A DNA stretch of 64,000 nt from Annulohypoxylon bovei var. microspora (GCA_022836615.1 MU405234.1:62001-126000); one strand, 5' to 3'. Shown: positions 1 to 12,900, counted from the stretch's first letter. The notes: generated by a model not told the origin, from the letters alone. Numbers and translations: made by a program.

Positions 1-703
1 AATAATCACTTCCTTCCCAACTGCCTCCTTTCAAAGACTCCTTTGAGGTCAGCAGGCTACTGCAGGAGTTCTCGAGAGAAAGAAAAGGTATTCTGCCGTC
101 GTTCTCTGCTAGAGAGTTGAACTCGAGCCTTGCAAGTCAATCATAATACGATATTACGATTACGGAAAGCCACTGCGCTACGCCTCCCTTTGAATTTATT
201 CGTCGACATCCTGCCTCCCATCGGTCTATTCACTGTAAAAGTGCCATACTCTGACTACGCACTAGTCCCCGGGTTGTTTTACCATAGTACAGGTAGTACT
301 AACACCGATATCGTTACTACCAGAGCCTACTGTTACGACATTATAGCTACAGCAGCTTATACCAGTTTCTCCGAGAAACTTGTCGCAACATTATTGTCCT
401 GTTTCCATTGAGTGCGATATTTGACGTCTATCGAGGTTTTAGCATCTCAAGATAGTGCGTCGAGATCGCATGTCACGGACCCTCCACCGCCCCTCAAATA
501 CTTCTACGAAGACTTTTAAAGCTGTTTTTTTCTGCACAGCCCCGCGACAACACGATTTATCTACCTTTTGCAATCCCTCAAGTCGGCTTTCGACGATTAT
601 TTGTAGTTACAAAAATTACAGTGCGGTAGTCTAAGGGTAGCCTTCCATACTATTGGTACCTAGAAAATCCGGAAATTTATATAAAAAAAAAGTTGCTCTC
701 AAT
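1..703. other. Upstream/leader region of VTS1, no gene seen
   Basis: No ORF here resembles a protein family; a 93-codon open frame at 130-411 has no recognisable motif and does not use an ATG. The DNA just before the VTS1 start is T- and A-rich, with a run of eight As at 683-690. It most likely holds the VTS1 promoter and 5' leader. Confidence 0.5.
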
Positions 704-2639
704 ATGAACCGTAACAGCACCCCGGAGGCCTCGACTGCCTCATCGTTGCGTCCACCTTCATCGCGAACAGTTGGGACTAACAATCACCACCTTCGCGCAT
801 CTGCCGACATGGCCGCTCTTGCCGGACCCGCGACGTCGAACCGCATCCGCCCCTCTTCGGATTTCTATGGTCAGCAAGGCCAGGGCCAGGGGGGTGCCGA
901 TTCAGACCCGCAGGACAAGGTGACCCAGCAATGGATTGCCGACATTGACCAATATGAGACTACACTAGAAGAAATGGCTGCTGCTACTCTGGACCAGGAC
1001 TTCAAGGACGAACTTAGTGCTATTGAGCAATGGTTTCGAGTCCTGTCCGAGGCTGAGCGTACTGCTGCTCTATATGCTTTACTTCAGCAGACTACTCAAG
1101 TCCAGATCCGTTTCTTCATCCAGGTGCTTCAGCAGATGGGGAAAAACCATCCCATGTCTGGTGTATTATCACCAGCCAATTTTGATAAAGGTACACCTAT
1201 CAATACTCATTAACTTGTATGCGGTAACTAACCAAAATTTCCTTCCATAGATCCAATGTCGAACCGTTTGAGCGATGCTATGAATAAACTGAATGTTGGA
1301 TCAGCTAGGAACTCCCTTTCTCAGCCACAAGCATCGGCCAAGAGGCACTCGGGACTTGACCCGTCAACTATTAATGCCATGTTTCCAGATGCAGCGGCTG
1401 CCATTGCCACCGAAAAGGCTAAGTTCACCCAGCAGACTGGAAACCAGCCCCCTTCAAACCGCAACAGTACGGCTGTCGATGCACGAAGCCCCTTGGCTGC
1501 GCCAGCCATCTCCGGGCCGTCTGAAGGTCTTGATCCCAATGCACAGAATCCTGCATCGCCTTGGGGTAATGACCAGAACGCTTCGCGACCTAAGTCTTCT
1601 TCTGGCCAGACTCCGATGGGCCAATTTGTTCAACCGCCGCCTTCCGCTGGCCTAAGATCACCACGCCCCCAGCTAGGTGGCAATAATGGTATCCAGAATA
1701 CGACACTCAATGCCCCGGACAAATCTGCTAATGATCTGCCCCTGCTTTCGCCATACACTGCTGGAAGCGGAAACTGGGCTTCTATGGTGAACACTCCTAT
1801 GGTTGCGTCGTTCAATGGCGGCAATGGCACTCCCAACCAGGCCGATATGGTTGCGAATGCAACGGCCATGAAACTCGCGGCTTTGTCTACTGTGAACAAC
1901 CGATTTGCCCTCGACGATGTGCGTAAGTATCGGAGAGCCCGATCCAACGACGCTCCTGGTCAAGGCCAAAACACTCTGTCCGCTGGGCCTCAGATGCCGA
2001 ATATCCCTGGCGCGAATATTGTTATGGTGAACGAGCATGGCCAGGTACTGAATCGAGATCAGATGCTTGCCTTGCAGAACCATCAAGCTATGGGCGGATT
2101 TGCGGCTCATCGCTCTCGTCCAAGTTCCCCCGGTATAGCAATGCAACCAGGTTTTGGTCAGATAGCTTTTGCTTCTCCACAGAACAACGGTTTCTTGAGT
2201 GCCTATGATGGCTCGCAGAATCCACTCTTAAACAATGGACTTGGTGCAATCAACATGGGTCAACTTGGCGTAGGCGTTCCCGAGGGCTACCTATCCGATC
2301 ATTCGGATATGGTTCGTGGTCGCTCCCCGCGTGGACGACGTGGTACGTCGAAGCCTCCGGAGGATCCAACCGATCCATCTCTTCTCCAGGATATACCGGC
2401 CTGGTTGCGAAGCCTCAGGTTGCACAAGTACACGGATAATCTGAAGGACATGAAGTGGACGGACCTTGTTGAACTCGACGATAAAGCTCTAGAAGAGCGT
2501 GGTGTCAATGCTCTTGGGGCACGCAGGAAGATGCTGAAGGTATTTGAGCAGGTCAAAGGTAATTGTACCCAGCCCTAAGATCATTTGAGCAATGGCTAAC
2601 ATACGGACAGAGGCCAAGGCAGACGGCAAGCTGGGCTAG
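704..2639 (+). CDS. VTS1: VTS1-like SAM-domain RNA-binding post-transcriptional regulator
   Basis: Predicted cytoplasmic RNA-binding protein of the Vts1/Smaug family. In yeast this family binds Smaug-recognition hairpins through the SAM domain and promotes deadenylation and decay of target mRNAs. Three exons: 704-1190, 1251-2558, 2611-2639, with GTACAC..CATAG and GTAATT..ACAG introns; phases join to a 607-aa protein. Residues about 74-160 form the conserved N-terminal helical region ([18 protein letters not shown]..., then FFIQVLQQM). The middle is low-complexity, rich in Asn, Gln, Ser and Pro. The SAM domain lies at about 543-600, with [20 protein letters not shown] and the following [17 protein letters not shown]. 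The last exon is only 29 nt and encodes EAKADGKLG. An in-frame ATG at 653 could add 17 residues, but 704 gives the native-looking [10 protein letters not shown] start. Identification is from domain order and motifs. Confidence 0.9.
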
Positions 2640-3547
2640 CCACTGCAACGTAATAATAAACATATTAGCCCGGTGCCAGTGATCTAACAACAATTTGGAA
2701 CTTAAAAAGCGTGCGCATGGATTGTTCTGAGGATCCTCACTTTCCCACAGACTTCCTGATAATTATGACTCGAAGCTTTTCCTCGGCTGGGTAATTAATC
2801 ATACAGTCTGCACGGGAGGTCAGGAGACACTTTGCTTTCTCATCCAGGAATGGAGGGTTTGGAAAGGCTATGGACCCAACTTGAGATAGGACGGCTAGAA
2901 ATAGTCACGAATGAGATCAGGAGGCAGATGAGGAGGCTAATGTGTGTAAGGTATACGTGTATACAGATTCTAAAACGTGGTATTTCTATCCAAAAAAATG
3001 AAACAGTTGTTTTTCCAACTATTGGCGACGTAATAAGCAAGCTTGCAATGCTCAAAGCTACGAAAAGCTTAGGTGTAGTTGACGAATTACATAATATACC
3101 TGCAAGCTACCGCCTTGGTAAACCGGTTTAATTGACTCTTTATGCCTATTTATTGGTTAGCTGCATCTTTAGATTTATGGATATGGATATACCCAAATTT
3201 TCATTTAACAGCAATTGCCACTTACAGACCAATTTCAAACTCACTTTTGTAACTTTTGTAAACTTTGAATTACACATCCGCCGTCCTTTAATCCTCTCAT
3301 CTACACAATTCGCCGATTAATTCAACACCGTTTGCAATTATTCAAAGAAAAATCCACGCCATCTCGAATTTTGCACACATAAATCCGGAATGATCACGAT
3401 TAAACCCGCGTCGCTCATATCCAGTGATTGGGGCTAGGTCCAGATACGACGGCGAGGAAGGTGCACCTAGGAAAATTATATGAGAAGTCGCTATCTCATC
3501 ATTCACTAATAACAGACGAAACCTGTTCAACCCTTAAATCTCTCACT
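2640..3547. other. Intergenic between VTS1 and TFIIIC subunit gene
   Basis: About 0.9 kb between two same-strand genes. Small frames on both strands show no family resemblance. It should hold the VTS1 terminator region and the promoter of the TFIIIC gene. The frame of the next gene stays open back to 3428, but upstream of the ATG at 3548 it does not look conserved. Confidence 0.5.
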
Positions 3548-6500
3548 ATGAGTCATTCCTTTTCATCCACATTCGACGCCCTTCAGGCACACTTCACTCA
3601 GAAACCAGACAAGCCAGATGCGACAACTACTCAACCAGACAGCATGGCCATGCCTCCTATACAGGCACAAACTTCAACGCCTATCAATAACGACACAGAT
3701 ACAAATATGTCTGCAAGGCAGAGCATGTATCCTGGTCATATGATAAGTGCCAGGAAATCCTTACCAAGTGCAACACCGAATTTGTTGCTCCCACGGTCCG
3801 GCCAAAGAGTCTTACTCCCCAAACCCGATAGCTCGTCAATACAACCAACCACGACCCAAGCCTTCCAAAACTTCCGCCCAAATGGGTCATCAGCAATGCC
3901 TCAAGGTCCACCAGATTATGGTATTAGCTGGGAGTCGTATAGTCAACCCATCACCTCTGGACCGCCAACAATACGCCCATATGTGCCCCAGAATACACCC
4001 GGTACACAGGGTCTAGTATTTCCTTCCACCGGTGCTTCGTCAGGCTCCTCTATTACTCATTTACCCTTAGGAGTCCCTAGTGGTAACGAGGTTCCTCGAC
4101 CGTCACAAATACCAGCTTCTAGTTTTGATATCTTATCAATTAGTGAAATGGATCCAACAGGAGACTCAGAAGACCAACCTAACCCTACAGACACCGCAAC
4201 GGATGCACTTCTCGAACGACAGAATGAACTTAATTCGGAAAATCCTTTACCGAAGCTTCCTCCTCCGGTGCGCGGGTTCGCAAAAAAGATTTTGAATCTT
4301 GAAGGTAAATCGCAACGCCCTCGTAGCAACCGCCAGAGTACGAAGAAGCGAGGTCCTCGGAAGGCTGCTGAGCCAACGGGCGATATCAAATATCGCCTTA
4401 ACATGGCATCCAACGCGTATATGGACGGGCGTATTGATGAAGCAATCAACTACGTACATGATGCTATCCGTATCAATGCCGAAACCTACCGTGCCTGGGT
4501 TCTCCTAGCGTCATTCTTACAGGAAAAGGGGGACAAATTGGGGCATTATAGGGCCAAGTGGTTCGCTACGAACCTCCAACCACAGATTATTGACGGATGG
4601 CTTCAATGCGCAGAGCTGGCCATCGGACTCCGAGATGAATTTCCAGAGGACGAAGGTCTTACCGACGAAGCCATACTTTCATATTCTCAAGCCTTGAAGA
4701 TCGAGAACAGTCATAGGCCAGCACGCCACGGGAGGGCCGCGTTGTCACTTGAAATGGGCCATCTTAGGAAAGCCGTCGGTGATTACACATATTTACTTGG
4801 AAGTTGCGCCTTTGACATATATGCGTTGCGCGGCCTTGCCGAGGGATGTGTCCTGCTTGCAGATACAGGCAAAGCTCGATGGGCAAACCAACCTGGAATA
4901 GCAATCGAGTCATATCGCCGTTGTGTAACTCATTTCCGGGAGAATGGGTTAGACATTAGATATCCATTCGATTGGCAGGATATTAAAATATTTGTCGAGC
5001 TTCTTGCATACGTCAGGCAATTCAAAAATGCTATACATGAATTGCGGTCGCTATCAAGATGGCTCTTAACTCGTTCCGATGAGGTATTTTGGGACAGTCA
5101 AAATGATGATCGCGAATGGGATGTGCATAACTCGAGACGGCTAGAATTAGAGCGATTTCAGGATGGAAAATATCCAGCATCATCATACGGCAAAGGTCTT
5201 CCGCTAGAAATGAGAACAAAACTCGCCGTATATCGCCTCAAGCTTGGTCAGGAGGATGAAGCTATGGTAAGATCACAAACGACCCATCCCCCCTATGATA
5301 CTTAATAGCGAGCTAACATGTATCAGCGCCACTTGGAGTTCATTGACCCAGATCAACCGAGTGGACCTGAAATACTTTCCGAATGTCCGCATCTGTTGCT
5401 TGAAGGTGCTTCGGCATTGTATGAAGCAGGCCGCTTACCAATGGCACTGCGCTTTTACGAGCCTCTTCGAGAGCCTGACCTCCTTGACACCGAGTCTCTC
5501 GTCCGAGCAGGACGATGCTATTTGAATGCCGGGGACAAGAGGCAGGCCGAAGAATGCTTTACTGCCGCCATCGACCAGGATGAACTAAATAACGAGGCCT
5601 GTATCGATGCACGCTACGAATTGGCGAAGATGTATGAAGCAGCAAGAGAAGAGAAGGAGGCATTTATCCTTGTAAATGAAGCTATCAGACTTCAGGAAGT
5701 TCGAGATCAGGCTCGCGAAGCAGAACAAGATCTCGGAGAAGATAATGACGACGGCCAGGAAGGAGACGCTGACCTAGCGCTTCCCAAACATCCACTAGTA
5801 CCTGGCACTGGGAAAGACGTAGTAGCAAAGCCAAAGCGAGCCCAACGCCTACCTAAACCCAAAGCTGAGAAAGTCAAACCAAAGCCAAAGGAGCGGAAAC
5901 CCAAAGCGTCGCCGAAGCCAGTATCGCGACGTCGTAAGGTATTTGGCCGGACTGAGGAGTTACAACTGGAAGAGAAGAAAATAGCCAACGAACTTGCTGA
6001 AGCATGGCAAGCTGTGCACGAATCTCGAACTTCGTGTGACGCCGATGCCAAGGGCCCTTCTAGCACATTTATGTCTGCGGCCCAGGAACTTGTTAACGAC
6101 TTTAGATCATATAAAGAGTTCTACACCTGGGATAAGTACCTGGCGCATCTTAATATACATCAGGCCCGAGAAAAGGTCGAGGCTCAAAAGGGCAATCCCA
6201 ACCTCATAGCGATGGCACAACGTTTATCGCACAGTAAGTTTTTGCTGATCTTATGGTAAGGGGGTATTCACTAATTCAAGTGCAGATCTGAACCCGGAGA
6301 ATTCCGATAGCGAGAAGAAAACCGAGCGGGTGCCTGTTAGCTACCGAGGTGTCCCCTTTAATGAATGGCTCGATCTTTTCCTCGAGTATGCCATAGGTTT
6401 GGCTCAGACAGGACGATTCCAGGATGCGTACAAAGTATGCGAATCGGCAAGAGACACCACGATATTCTCCAAGTCTAAAGAGGACATGTTCTTAATCCAT

Positions 6501-7400
6501 GTGACATGGGCTGGTAAGCTTCTTCTTTTTAAGCTTTGACAGACTGTGACTAACACGACACAGCTTGCGCATTACGTGGCAGAGACGAGGAGACATGTGT
6601 CGCCTCCGCTCGTTGGCTCATGAGGGAATATCAGTATGACACAGAACCTTTCCGAATGTTCTCCGCCTTGTCTAGACTATGCCCATCCCCAGCATCGTGG
6701 TATGCTTCTGGTCCTGTGCAGAAGTATATGCTACGACAGATCAAGCTCATGGATCGTGCCATTAATGCGGCAGGGACTGAAGTCAGCGGGGACGAGGATG
6801 GACCACTCACCGGCAGAGTTTACCCAGGAAAGGATGTAGATGTCACATTGTTGATGCTCTATGGCAACATTCTATTCATATCGAACAGTTTCACCTATGC
6901 CCTAAGTGAGTAATAAAAACCCCTAAAAACCCCTAAAACAGCTCCACAACTAGTATGCAATTTAGGCACTAACGCGACCAGACTACTTTATGAGGGCCCA
7001 TAGTTTGGATCCCTACAACACTATGGTCATTCTCAGCGTCGGCAATTGTTATGTCTATTACGCACTCAAGAGACAGGCCGAGAATCGGCAATACCTTCTA
7101 ACCCAGGGCTTCCACTTCCTACATCAATATTACGAACTAAAACTAGCCTCGCCAGATACGGCGCAAAGGCAAGAAGCGCACTACAACCTTGCGCGAAGTT
7201 ACCACGCTGTTGGTATCCCTCACCTCGCCGCCGAATACTATCGACGTACTCTTCAAGAGGTGCCCGACGACTCCGGAAACGGCGTCATGGGGAAGAACGA
7301 CCTTACGCGAGAGGCCGCGTATAATATGGCACAGATCTGCTGGACAGGCGGTGACGTAGACGCCATTAAGGCCGTCACTGAGCAGTATTTAGTTCTATAA
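3548..7400 (+). CDS. sfc4: Transcription factor TFIIIC subunit Tfc4/sfc4 (tau131), TPR protein
   Basis: Subunit of TFIIIC, the nuclear factor that binds A- and B-box promoters of tRNA genes and recruits TFIIIB through its TPR array. Five exons: 3548-5266, 5327-6233, 6286-6513, 6564-6905 and 6982-7400. All junctions are GT-AG and keep phase; the protein is about 1204 aa. The first roughly 270 residues are disordered and Ser/Pro/Thr-rich, followed by a basic patch (STKKRGPRKAAEPTGD). TPRs start near residue 280 (IKYRLNMASNAYMDGRIDEA, then INYVHDAIRINAETYRAW). A second block follows at about 575-690, then an acidic and Lys/Pro-rich linker. The C-terminal TPRs end with HYNLARSYHAVGIPHLAAEY. Family landmarks include GLPLEMRTKLAVYRLKLGQ. 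It is rather longer than the yeast protein (about 1025 aa), mainly in the linkers. It is not linked functionally to its neighbours. Confidence 0.9.
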
Positions 7401-8613
7401 ATGTGATCCGAGAGATGAAGGCTCACGCCAATTGTGATGATACTGTACGATACTTTTTGGACCTGGGTAGATTCGATGCGCATAGTTCATGCCAATTACT
7501 GCAAAAGACTTTATTCCCGGGCAATTTTTTCTTTACATGAATGGGAATGCTGTTACACTTGCTGACCACTAGTACAGAAACCCGAACGATAGCAAATGGG
7601 GAGTCGAAATACCCCTAGATAAACTCTACTCGAAGGATTTACATGTAGGTACTGTAGGTACTATATTGCATACCTAGTCCCGATTGGTTGATATAAAGGG
7701 GTAAGTGTCTTATCTAGGTGTCATCAGATGAGGCTCAAAATTGTTGAAACGACTTTCGACCACTCAAGTCAAGTGTCATGGTGTCATAATGTGACAACCT
7801 TAATCTAGGATAACCATTTGGTCGGATTGTAATATTCGAGGGGAAATCCAGTTTTGTGTCGATCTCACTACCTACATTTCGTTATTCGCGAAATAGGTAA
7901 ATAAGGGTAACTGATCGCCATCTTGAGGGTTGTAAGGTATACTACCATTATTATGGCGAATTATCGAGACACGTTTCTTTAACGGTTGGCAAAGAGAAAC
8001 TAACTGTGATTGATAGCTGTTGCATTATGTTTCAGAGTTGCCAAAACACGGTTATGATAGTAGTGACGATGACATCGGACTGACGACACGCCCGATTTTG
8101 CTTCTCAGCCCTGAACGAATAACCCTCACCGCAGCATACCTAGGTACTACCTAGTGAATAACTTGTAAATAATCATCAAGGCAATCATAATGGGCTGATT
8201 TCAACACATAAGCTTCCGCAATGGACCTTTAACTTTAAAACTCGTACGTGTCTTCTGCGGATTGCGATATGATGACCGCATCCGCATCCGCATCCGCACC
8301 GCTGTCTCCGCGGCGTGGGTCCCCTAGATTTCGGAATCGCAGCACGGCATTTCATGGAAGCCGGAGATGCTATCGCGGCAAGTCTTGATATCAAGATTAC
8401 GAAATTGAGTATATCACGTCGACGTCAATACTTCACACTGCCAAGCCCTTTACTTTACCCGCCAGGTTCCGACGAAGATATAAGCCGCTCGTTCACCCCC
8501 TTAACATCCATCCTCAGACACAGCTCACCAGCACTCAAGCCTGCAACTACATACAAACGAACGAACACACTTCCCAGACCCAACCTTCCACTTCTCCAAA
8601 AACCACCGCAGAC
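7401..8613. other. Intergenic between TFIIIC gene and Tudor-fold gene
   Basis: About 1.2 kb, AT-rich, with no credible gene. It contains a short hexamer repeat at 8276-8299 and pyrimidine-rich DNA from about 8440 to 8613 that probably belongs to the promoter and leader of the gene starting at 8614. Confidence 0.5.
8276..8299. repeat. CCGCAT hexamer tandem repeat
   Basis: Just under four copies of CCGCAT in a row, seen directly. It lies in intergenic DNA and is not inside a recognisable coding region. Confidence 0.8.
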
Positions 8614-9058
8614 ATGGTGCAGTACAAGACCGGGCAATCCGTGCGCTACAAGCCCGTCGGCGGACCCAACTCCAACACCTCGGAGAGCACGGGCCGCATC
8701 ACGGACGTGCTGACCCAGCCCGGCATGCAGGCCGACCGGAACGTGCAGGCCAGCGCCGACGAGCCGCGCTACGAGGTATGCGTTCCCCTCCCTCCCTTCA
8801 CGTTTCACTCCTGTTCCGCTCACATCTCCTACATATCTACTCCTACTCCTACTCCTACTTCTCCTATTCCTGTACCTATTCGTTAGACAACTATGAGAAA
8901 TTGTAGGGCTAGGGGTAGTTAGATGTAGAAGTAGGTGCGGGTAGTTTTAGGAAGTTGGCATTAGAGAGAGAAGTAGAGGTTGACGGCAGCAGATCCAGAA
9001 CGACAACACGGGGAAGCTGACTACCGTGTACGAAAAGAACATTCTCGGCTCGGCTTAG
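8614..9058 (+). CDS. Small Tudor-fold protein of the HVA1 (hypervirulence-associated, DUF2945) type
   Basis: A 75-aa protein made from two exons: 8614-8775 (54 codons) and 8993-9058 (21 codons plus TAG). They are separated by a 217-nt intron with donor GTATGC and acceptor GCAG, unusually long for this window. The product begins MVQYKTGQSVRYKPVGGP and continues with GRITDVLTQPG; after the splice it reads IQNDNTGKLTTVYEKNILGS. This matches the small beta-rich HVA1 Tudor domain pattern: a 'G..V.Y...GG......G.I' start, then an acidic or polar strand followed by 'Y.I.N..TGK...V.E.NI'. The family is common and multicopy in ascomycetes; its biochemical role is unknown. Codons in exon 1 are strongly C/G-ending. 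The intron carries a CTACTC microsatellite. Confidence 0.75.
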
Positions 9059-9382
9059 ATGTGGCGTTTTACCGGCATGCATGGTCGCTTTAGACTAGCC
9101 TCGGTGTTCTGTTGAGACGGAGTTTAACCACTTTAGACGGGGTAACCGATGTAGAGCTAGACAATGCCTATAAAAATCTATCAATGGATCAACTACTGAG
9201 AGATTGTGAGATGTATGCACATTAAGCGTGTTAGTTTAATACAAATCATGAGATGTTGTGTATACTGGACAAGGAAGAAACGTATCGTGTATGTACCACT
9301 TCATCGTGGTTTTGTATTGAGAAAAGTCAGCCGTCTACGCACACCAAACAGAGACCATGTCGCGTACGAACACGTTCTCCAA
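9059..9382. other. Intergenic downstream of the Tudor-fold gene
   Basis: No gene seen on either strand; it probably holds the 3' untranslated region of the Tudor-fold gene. Confidence 0.4.
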
Positions 9383-9562
9383 TCAGCGCGCGGGCAACGG
9401 CAACAGTATATACAGCGCGGTTGCTATATACGAAACTAGAGTTACAACGAACCCCAGCATGAAGTAATCCATTCGATCGGGCTCTTCTCCCTTCGGCCAA
9501 ACCAACCTGACCGGGACGACAAAAAAAAAATGATGCACCCCGATGATCTTGCCTTGCCACAT
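9383..9562 (-). CDS. Possible 59-aa single-pass membrane protein (unrecognised)
   Basis: An ATG-to-TGA frame on the minus strand that reads like a small membrane protein. It has an N-terminal part with aromatic and basic residues (MWQGKIIGVHHFFFVVPVRL), then a polar stretch WPKGEEPDRMD. A strongly hydrophobic segment at about residues 35-57 follows (YFMLGFVVTLVSYIATALYI), ending LLPLPAR. A FFF run is encoded by nine consecutive Ts. I recognise no family. It lies between the 3' ends of the Tudor-fold gene and the BUD14 gene, about 400 bp from each. It could equally be a chance frame or the last exon of a longer spliced gene beginning upstream (9.6-9.9 kb on this strand). Confidence 0.25.
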   Translation of the reverse strand: MWQGKIIGVHHFFFVVPVRLVWPKGEEPDRMDYFMLGFVVTLVSYIATALYILLPLPAR

Positions 9563-9966
9563 CACTCCGCGAGGGACGGGAAAAATCAGACAAATGAGCC
9601 GCGGCGTCGTCGTCGGTGAATACTATACTCGTATCGTAGGCCGTTCTCCGCACAAAGGAGATTAGGAAAAGAGAGAAAAGGAAAACCGGAAAGACTTTCC
9701 GTGGTGGTATTTAGCTTTGCTTCTCTTCCCCTAAACCACCTGACCCGCGACGGGATAATCCACCAAAAAAGAAAAAATCAAATCGTCCCCGTTTACTCCG
9801 TGCGCCGCTCCCATGTGAAGAGGTCAGAACCGCAGAGAACTTGCAGAGGAATCGAAAGTTTCAGGTCATAAAAACACAACTCGTAGCCTATACAATGAGC
9901 AACGCAATCGAAAAAAAGGAACGCCGGCCTCATGCGAACGTTTGAAGTGAACAAGATGATAATGCC

Positions 9967-12900
9967 TTATACCGTGCCTCGGAGACGTTGCTTGCGGGCT
10001 AGCCAGTCCCCAAGCATGTTATCCAGTTGCTGCGATAATGTTAGCTTAGTACGCTACGATATCGTGAATCCGTATTTATGAAAACTTACTGTCGTAATTT
10101 CTGCCAACCTTGCATTTTGTTCTCGGAACAATGAGCCTACTACAGGGTGATCGGGACCAGCGGGGGCGACATCGTTCTTATCGTATACTATCACCAACAA
10201 GTCTCGAATGTCAGAGCCCGAGTCGAAGAAGGCCCGAAGGTTAGCATCGTTCCATGTCGATGTCGTCGTAGCTGAAGTCGACGTCGTTACAGAATCTTGT
10301 TTTCCATGAGTCCGGTCGTCAATATCCACAAGTTCCGGCGATGGCGACGAAACGGGAGAAGAACGGTCTTCCTGACTTGACGTATCGACCATGAGAGCAG
10401 GAGGGTTCGACGAGGATATGACCGGTGAGACCTCAACAGGAGACTCGGATAAACGCTCTTGGGCAATAGGGCGTTGGGTCTTCGAAGTTTGGTCACTAAG
10501 CTCAGACACAGATGTCTGGGCACTATTGCTGTCCGGAAACGCTCCCGGCAAAATAGGCTGCAGTTGCTTCTCTTCGGATAGTTGTCGTTTAGGTTCGGGA
10601 GGGGCCCTGATCGGCTCTGGTTGGACTTCATCCTCTTCAGGGGAGTCAAAGTCGTCAAGCTCAACCCGCGCCTTCGCCTTGATAACCTTCGGTGGCTTAC
10701 TTTCCTTCGAGAGAAGAGATTTCGAGTTAGACCTCTCTCTCTTTTGCGACGGTCGGTCCTGGATTTCGGCTTGATCAGACTCTACCATTCTCAGTGTTGC
10801 TGGAGGTACGTTTGCTACGTTATTAGTCCTAGTTTCTGAAGCTAGGATGGGGCCACGCTCTGCGCCCGACTGCGGCGTTACACCAGAAGACTTCCTTGTC
10901 GGCGAGGGATCATTTCTGGACGGGTTCTTCTGGAGTTTGCTTGGATTGCGCAGTGGCGCCACCGATTTCTCAGGTGACGAATCGGCATCAACCGCTTGCG
11001 CATCCTCCGCCTCCTTTTCTACTGCATCAGCAGTGGTATCCAGAGACCTCTTACCAAACGAGTCGTCGTCTTCGTCAACGGACTTTTTCCTATCTTTCCT
11101 TGAGAAGAAACTCCGAATCGCGCTTGGCTTCTTTTCCTTTTTCTTCTTTTCGTCCTTTTTGTCGGGAGCAAGATCCTTTTCTAAGCTCGCTCGTTGCTTC
11201 AGCGACGAATCTTTCGAGTCGCTGGAGACCCGTGCCTCGTTGTTGTCGTCCCGTAGTAGGCCAGGAGTCAACGAAATCTTTTTAGTCTCTATTGTCTCGT
11301 CCTGGAAGAAAGAATCCGTGTTTCTGACAGTACCGTTCCTAGTAACCCGCTCAGGCTTTGCGTCGAATATTTCATTGCTATCCCTGCGTGCTTCGCTTGA
11401 AGTGACCGAACTCGATCTACCTCTTTCTTCAATCTTCAGTGGTTCCACCTTAACCTGTTTCTGCGGACCTCGGGTCTTGAGTGGTTCCACCTTCGCGGAT
11501 TCGTCGTCGTCCAAGACATCGTCCGTAGCTTGCTGAGATGTTTGTTTATCTTGCTGCTGCTGAGTCTTTTGTGAATCCTGCTGTTGAGGTTTCTTTTCGC
11601 CATCACCATCCTCCTCTTCCGAGGAATAGTCTATGTCTGAATAGTCAACGTAAGTTGGAGCTGCGAATGCAACCGTTTTGGCTTTCCTCCTCTTTATGGC
11701 TGTCTTGAGAGGGTTCTTAGTCTTCTCTGCCTGGTCGCCAAGCATGGTCGCCGATAACTAATTTACGATTAGTATTACACACAATTTCGGTCTCCTAAGT
11801 ACTTTCACATACATCAATATTCCGGTGCTTATTGAGACGCGCTAGCCTTTCGGTAGGTGTCTCGATGTGCTCTGCTGGTAAGTACCCTAACAAAATGTGA
11901 GCTAGGTGCTATAATTCAAGCACGCTGATGTAAACCATACCTATGCTACTATCCTTTACCACTCTAACAAGCCACCAGTAACTATTGCTATCATCAAGCA
12001 ACACCATGGTATCACCCTTAGTGGCATTGGCTTGACCTTCGACCGTAGCGACGAAAGTATGAAGGGCGTAGACGAATTCGAAATCGATGTCCTCTAAGTC
12101 TTGTAAGTATTCGCCACCCCAACCAATGTCAAGGAATCTGGGATCAGTATTTAAGAGAGTTTCGTCATTGGCATCATCATCTTCTCCGGAATCATCAAAG
12201 GGGACATAGGGTAATAGGTCGTAGGGTGAGATCTTGCGTTGTATCGCGTCCAATTGGGGTCCTACGGCTCGGGTGATTGACTGATAACGCGAAGAAAAAT
12301 CATCGGTCTTCAATTGCGTTCCAGAGACATCGCCAGGTCGACTGATACCATTGTCTTTAACGCGTTTTCCTGATTCGTCTACCGGCACCGTCGAGTCCAT
12401 CCCCTACATGTCTGATTCGGGTTCGGGTAGCAACAGGTCGTCTAGGTACTCGGCATGGTTTGCGCGGTCGGCCAGTCCGGTATACTCACCAGAATGATGA
12501 TGACGATGGTGGTGATAATGACGATGATGATTCGACACATCAGCAGAAGCCTTGCTTGCCTGATGGTTGGAATATTGTGGGGTTGAATATGATGCCGTCT
12601 CACTGAGTACCGGAGAATGAGAGGGATCGTGATGTGGGATTATAGGGAGCAAAGAATCGACGCGCTGTGGCCAGACAGGCGACGGAGAGGAGCACCCACC
12701 ATCTTCAATCGAAGGAGAACTCGAGATCTTATCCATCATATCATCATCCATGTCGTCGTCGGTATTCGCGTCCAAATCTCCGTCGTCGGAGTTGGTGCTC
12801 GTGACTCCTCCATTTTGCGCGATAGCGAGCGCATCCTCGGATTGCATCTTGCTGCCATTCAAGGAATTCGCAATACCGTTCGCGAGATCTGCGGCGTACT

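Noticed and set aside
10847..11536. 229-codon Ser/Phe-rich plus-strand frame
   Set aside because: Antisense shadow of the Glu/Lys/Ser-rich BUD14 tail.
12404..12489. BUD14 intron ending directly at the TAG (CATGTAG acceptor)
   Set aside because: It would be 86 nt, shifting the frame of the SH3 domain; only the acceptor ending at 12379 keeps phase.
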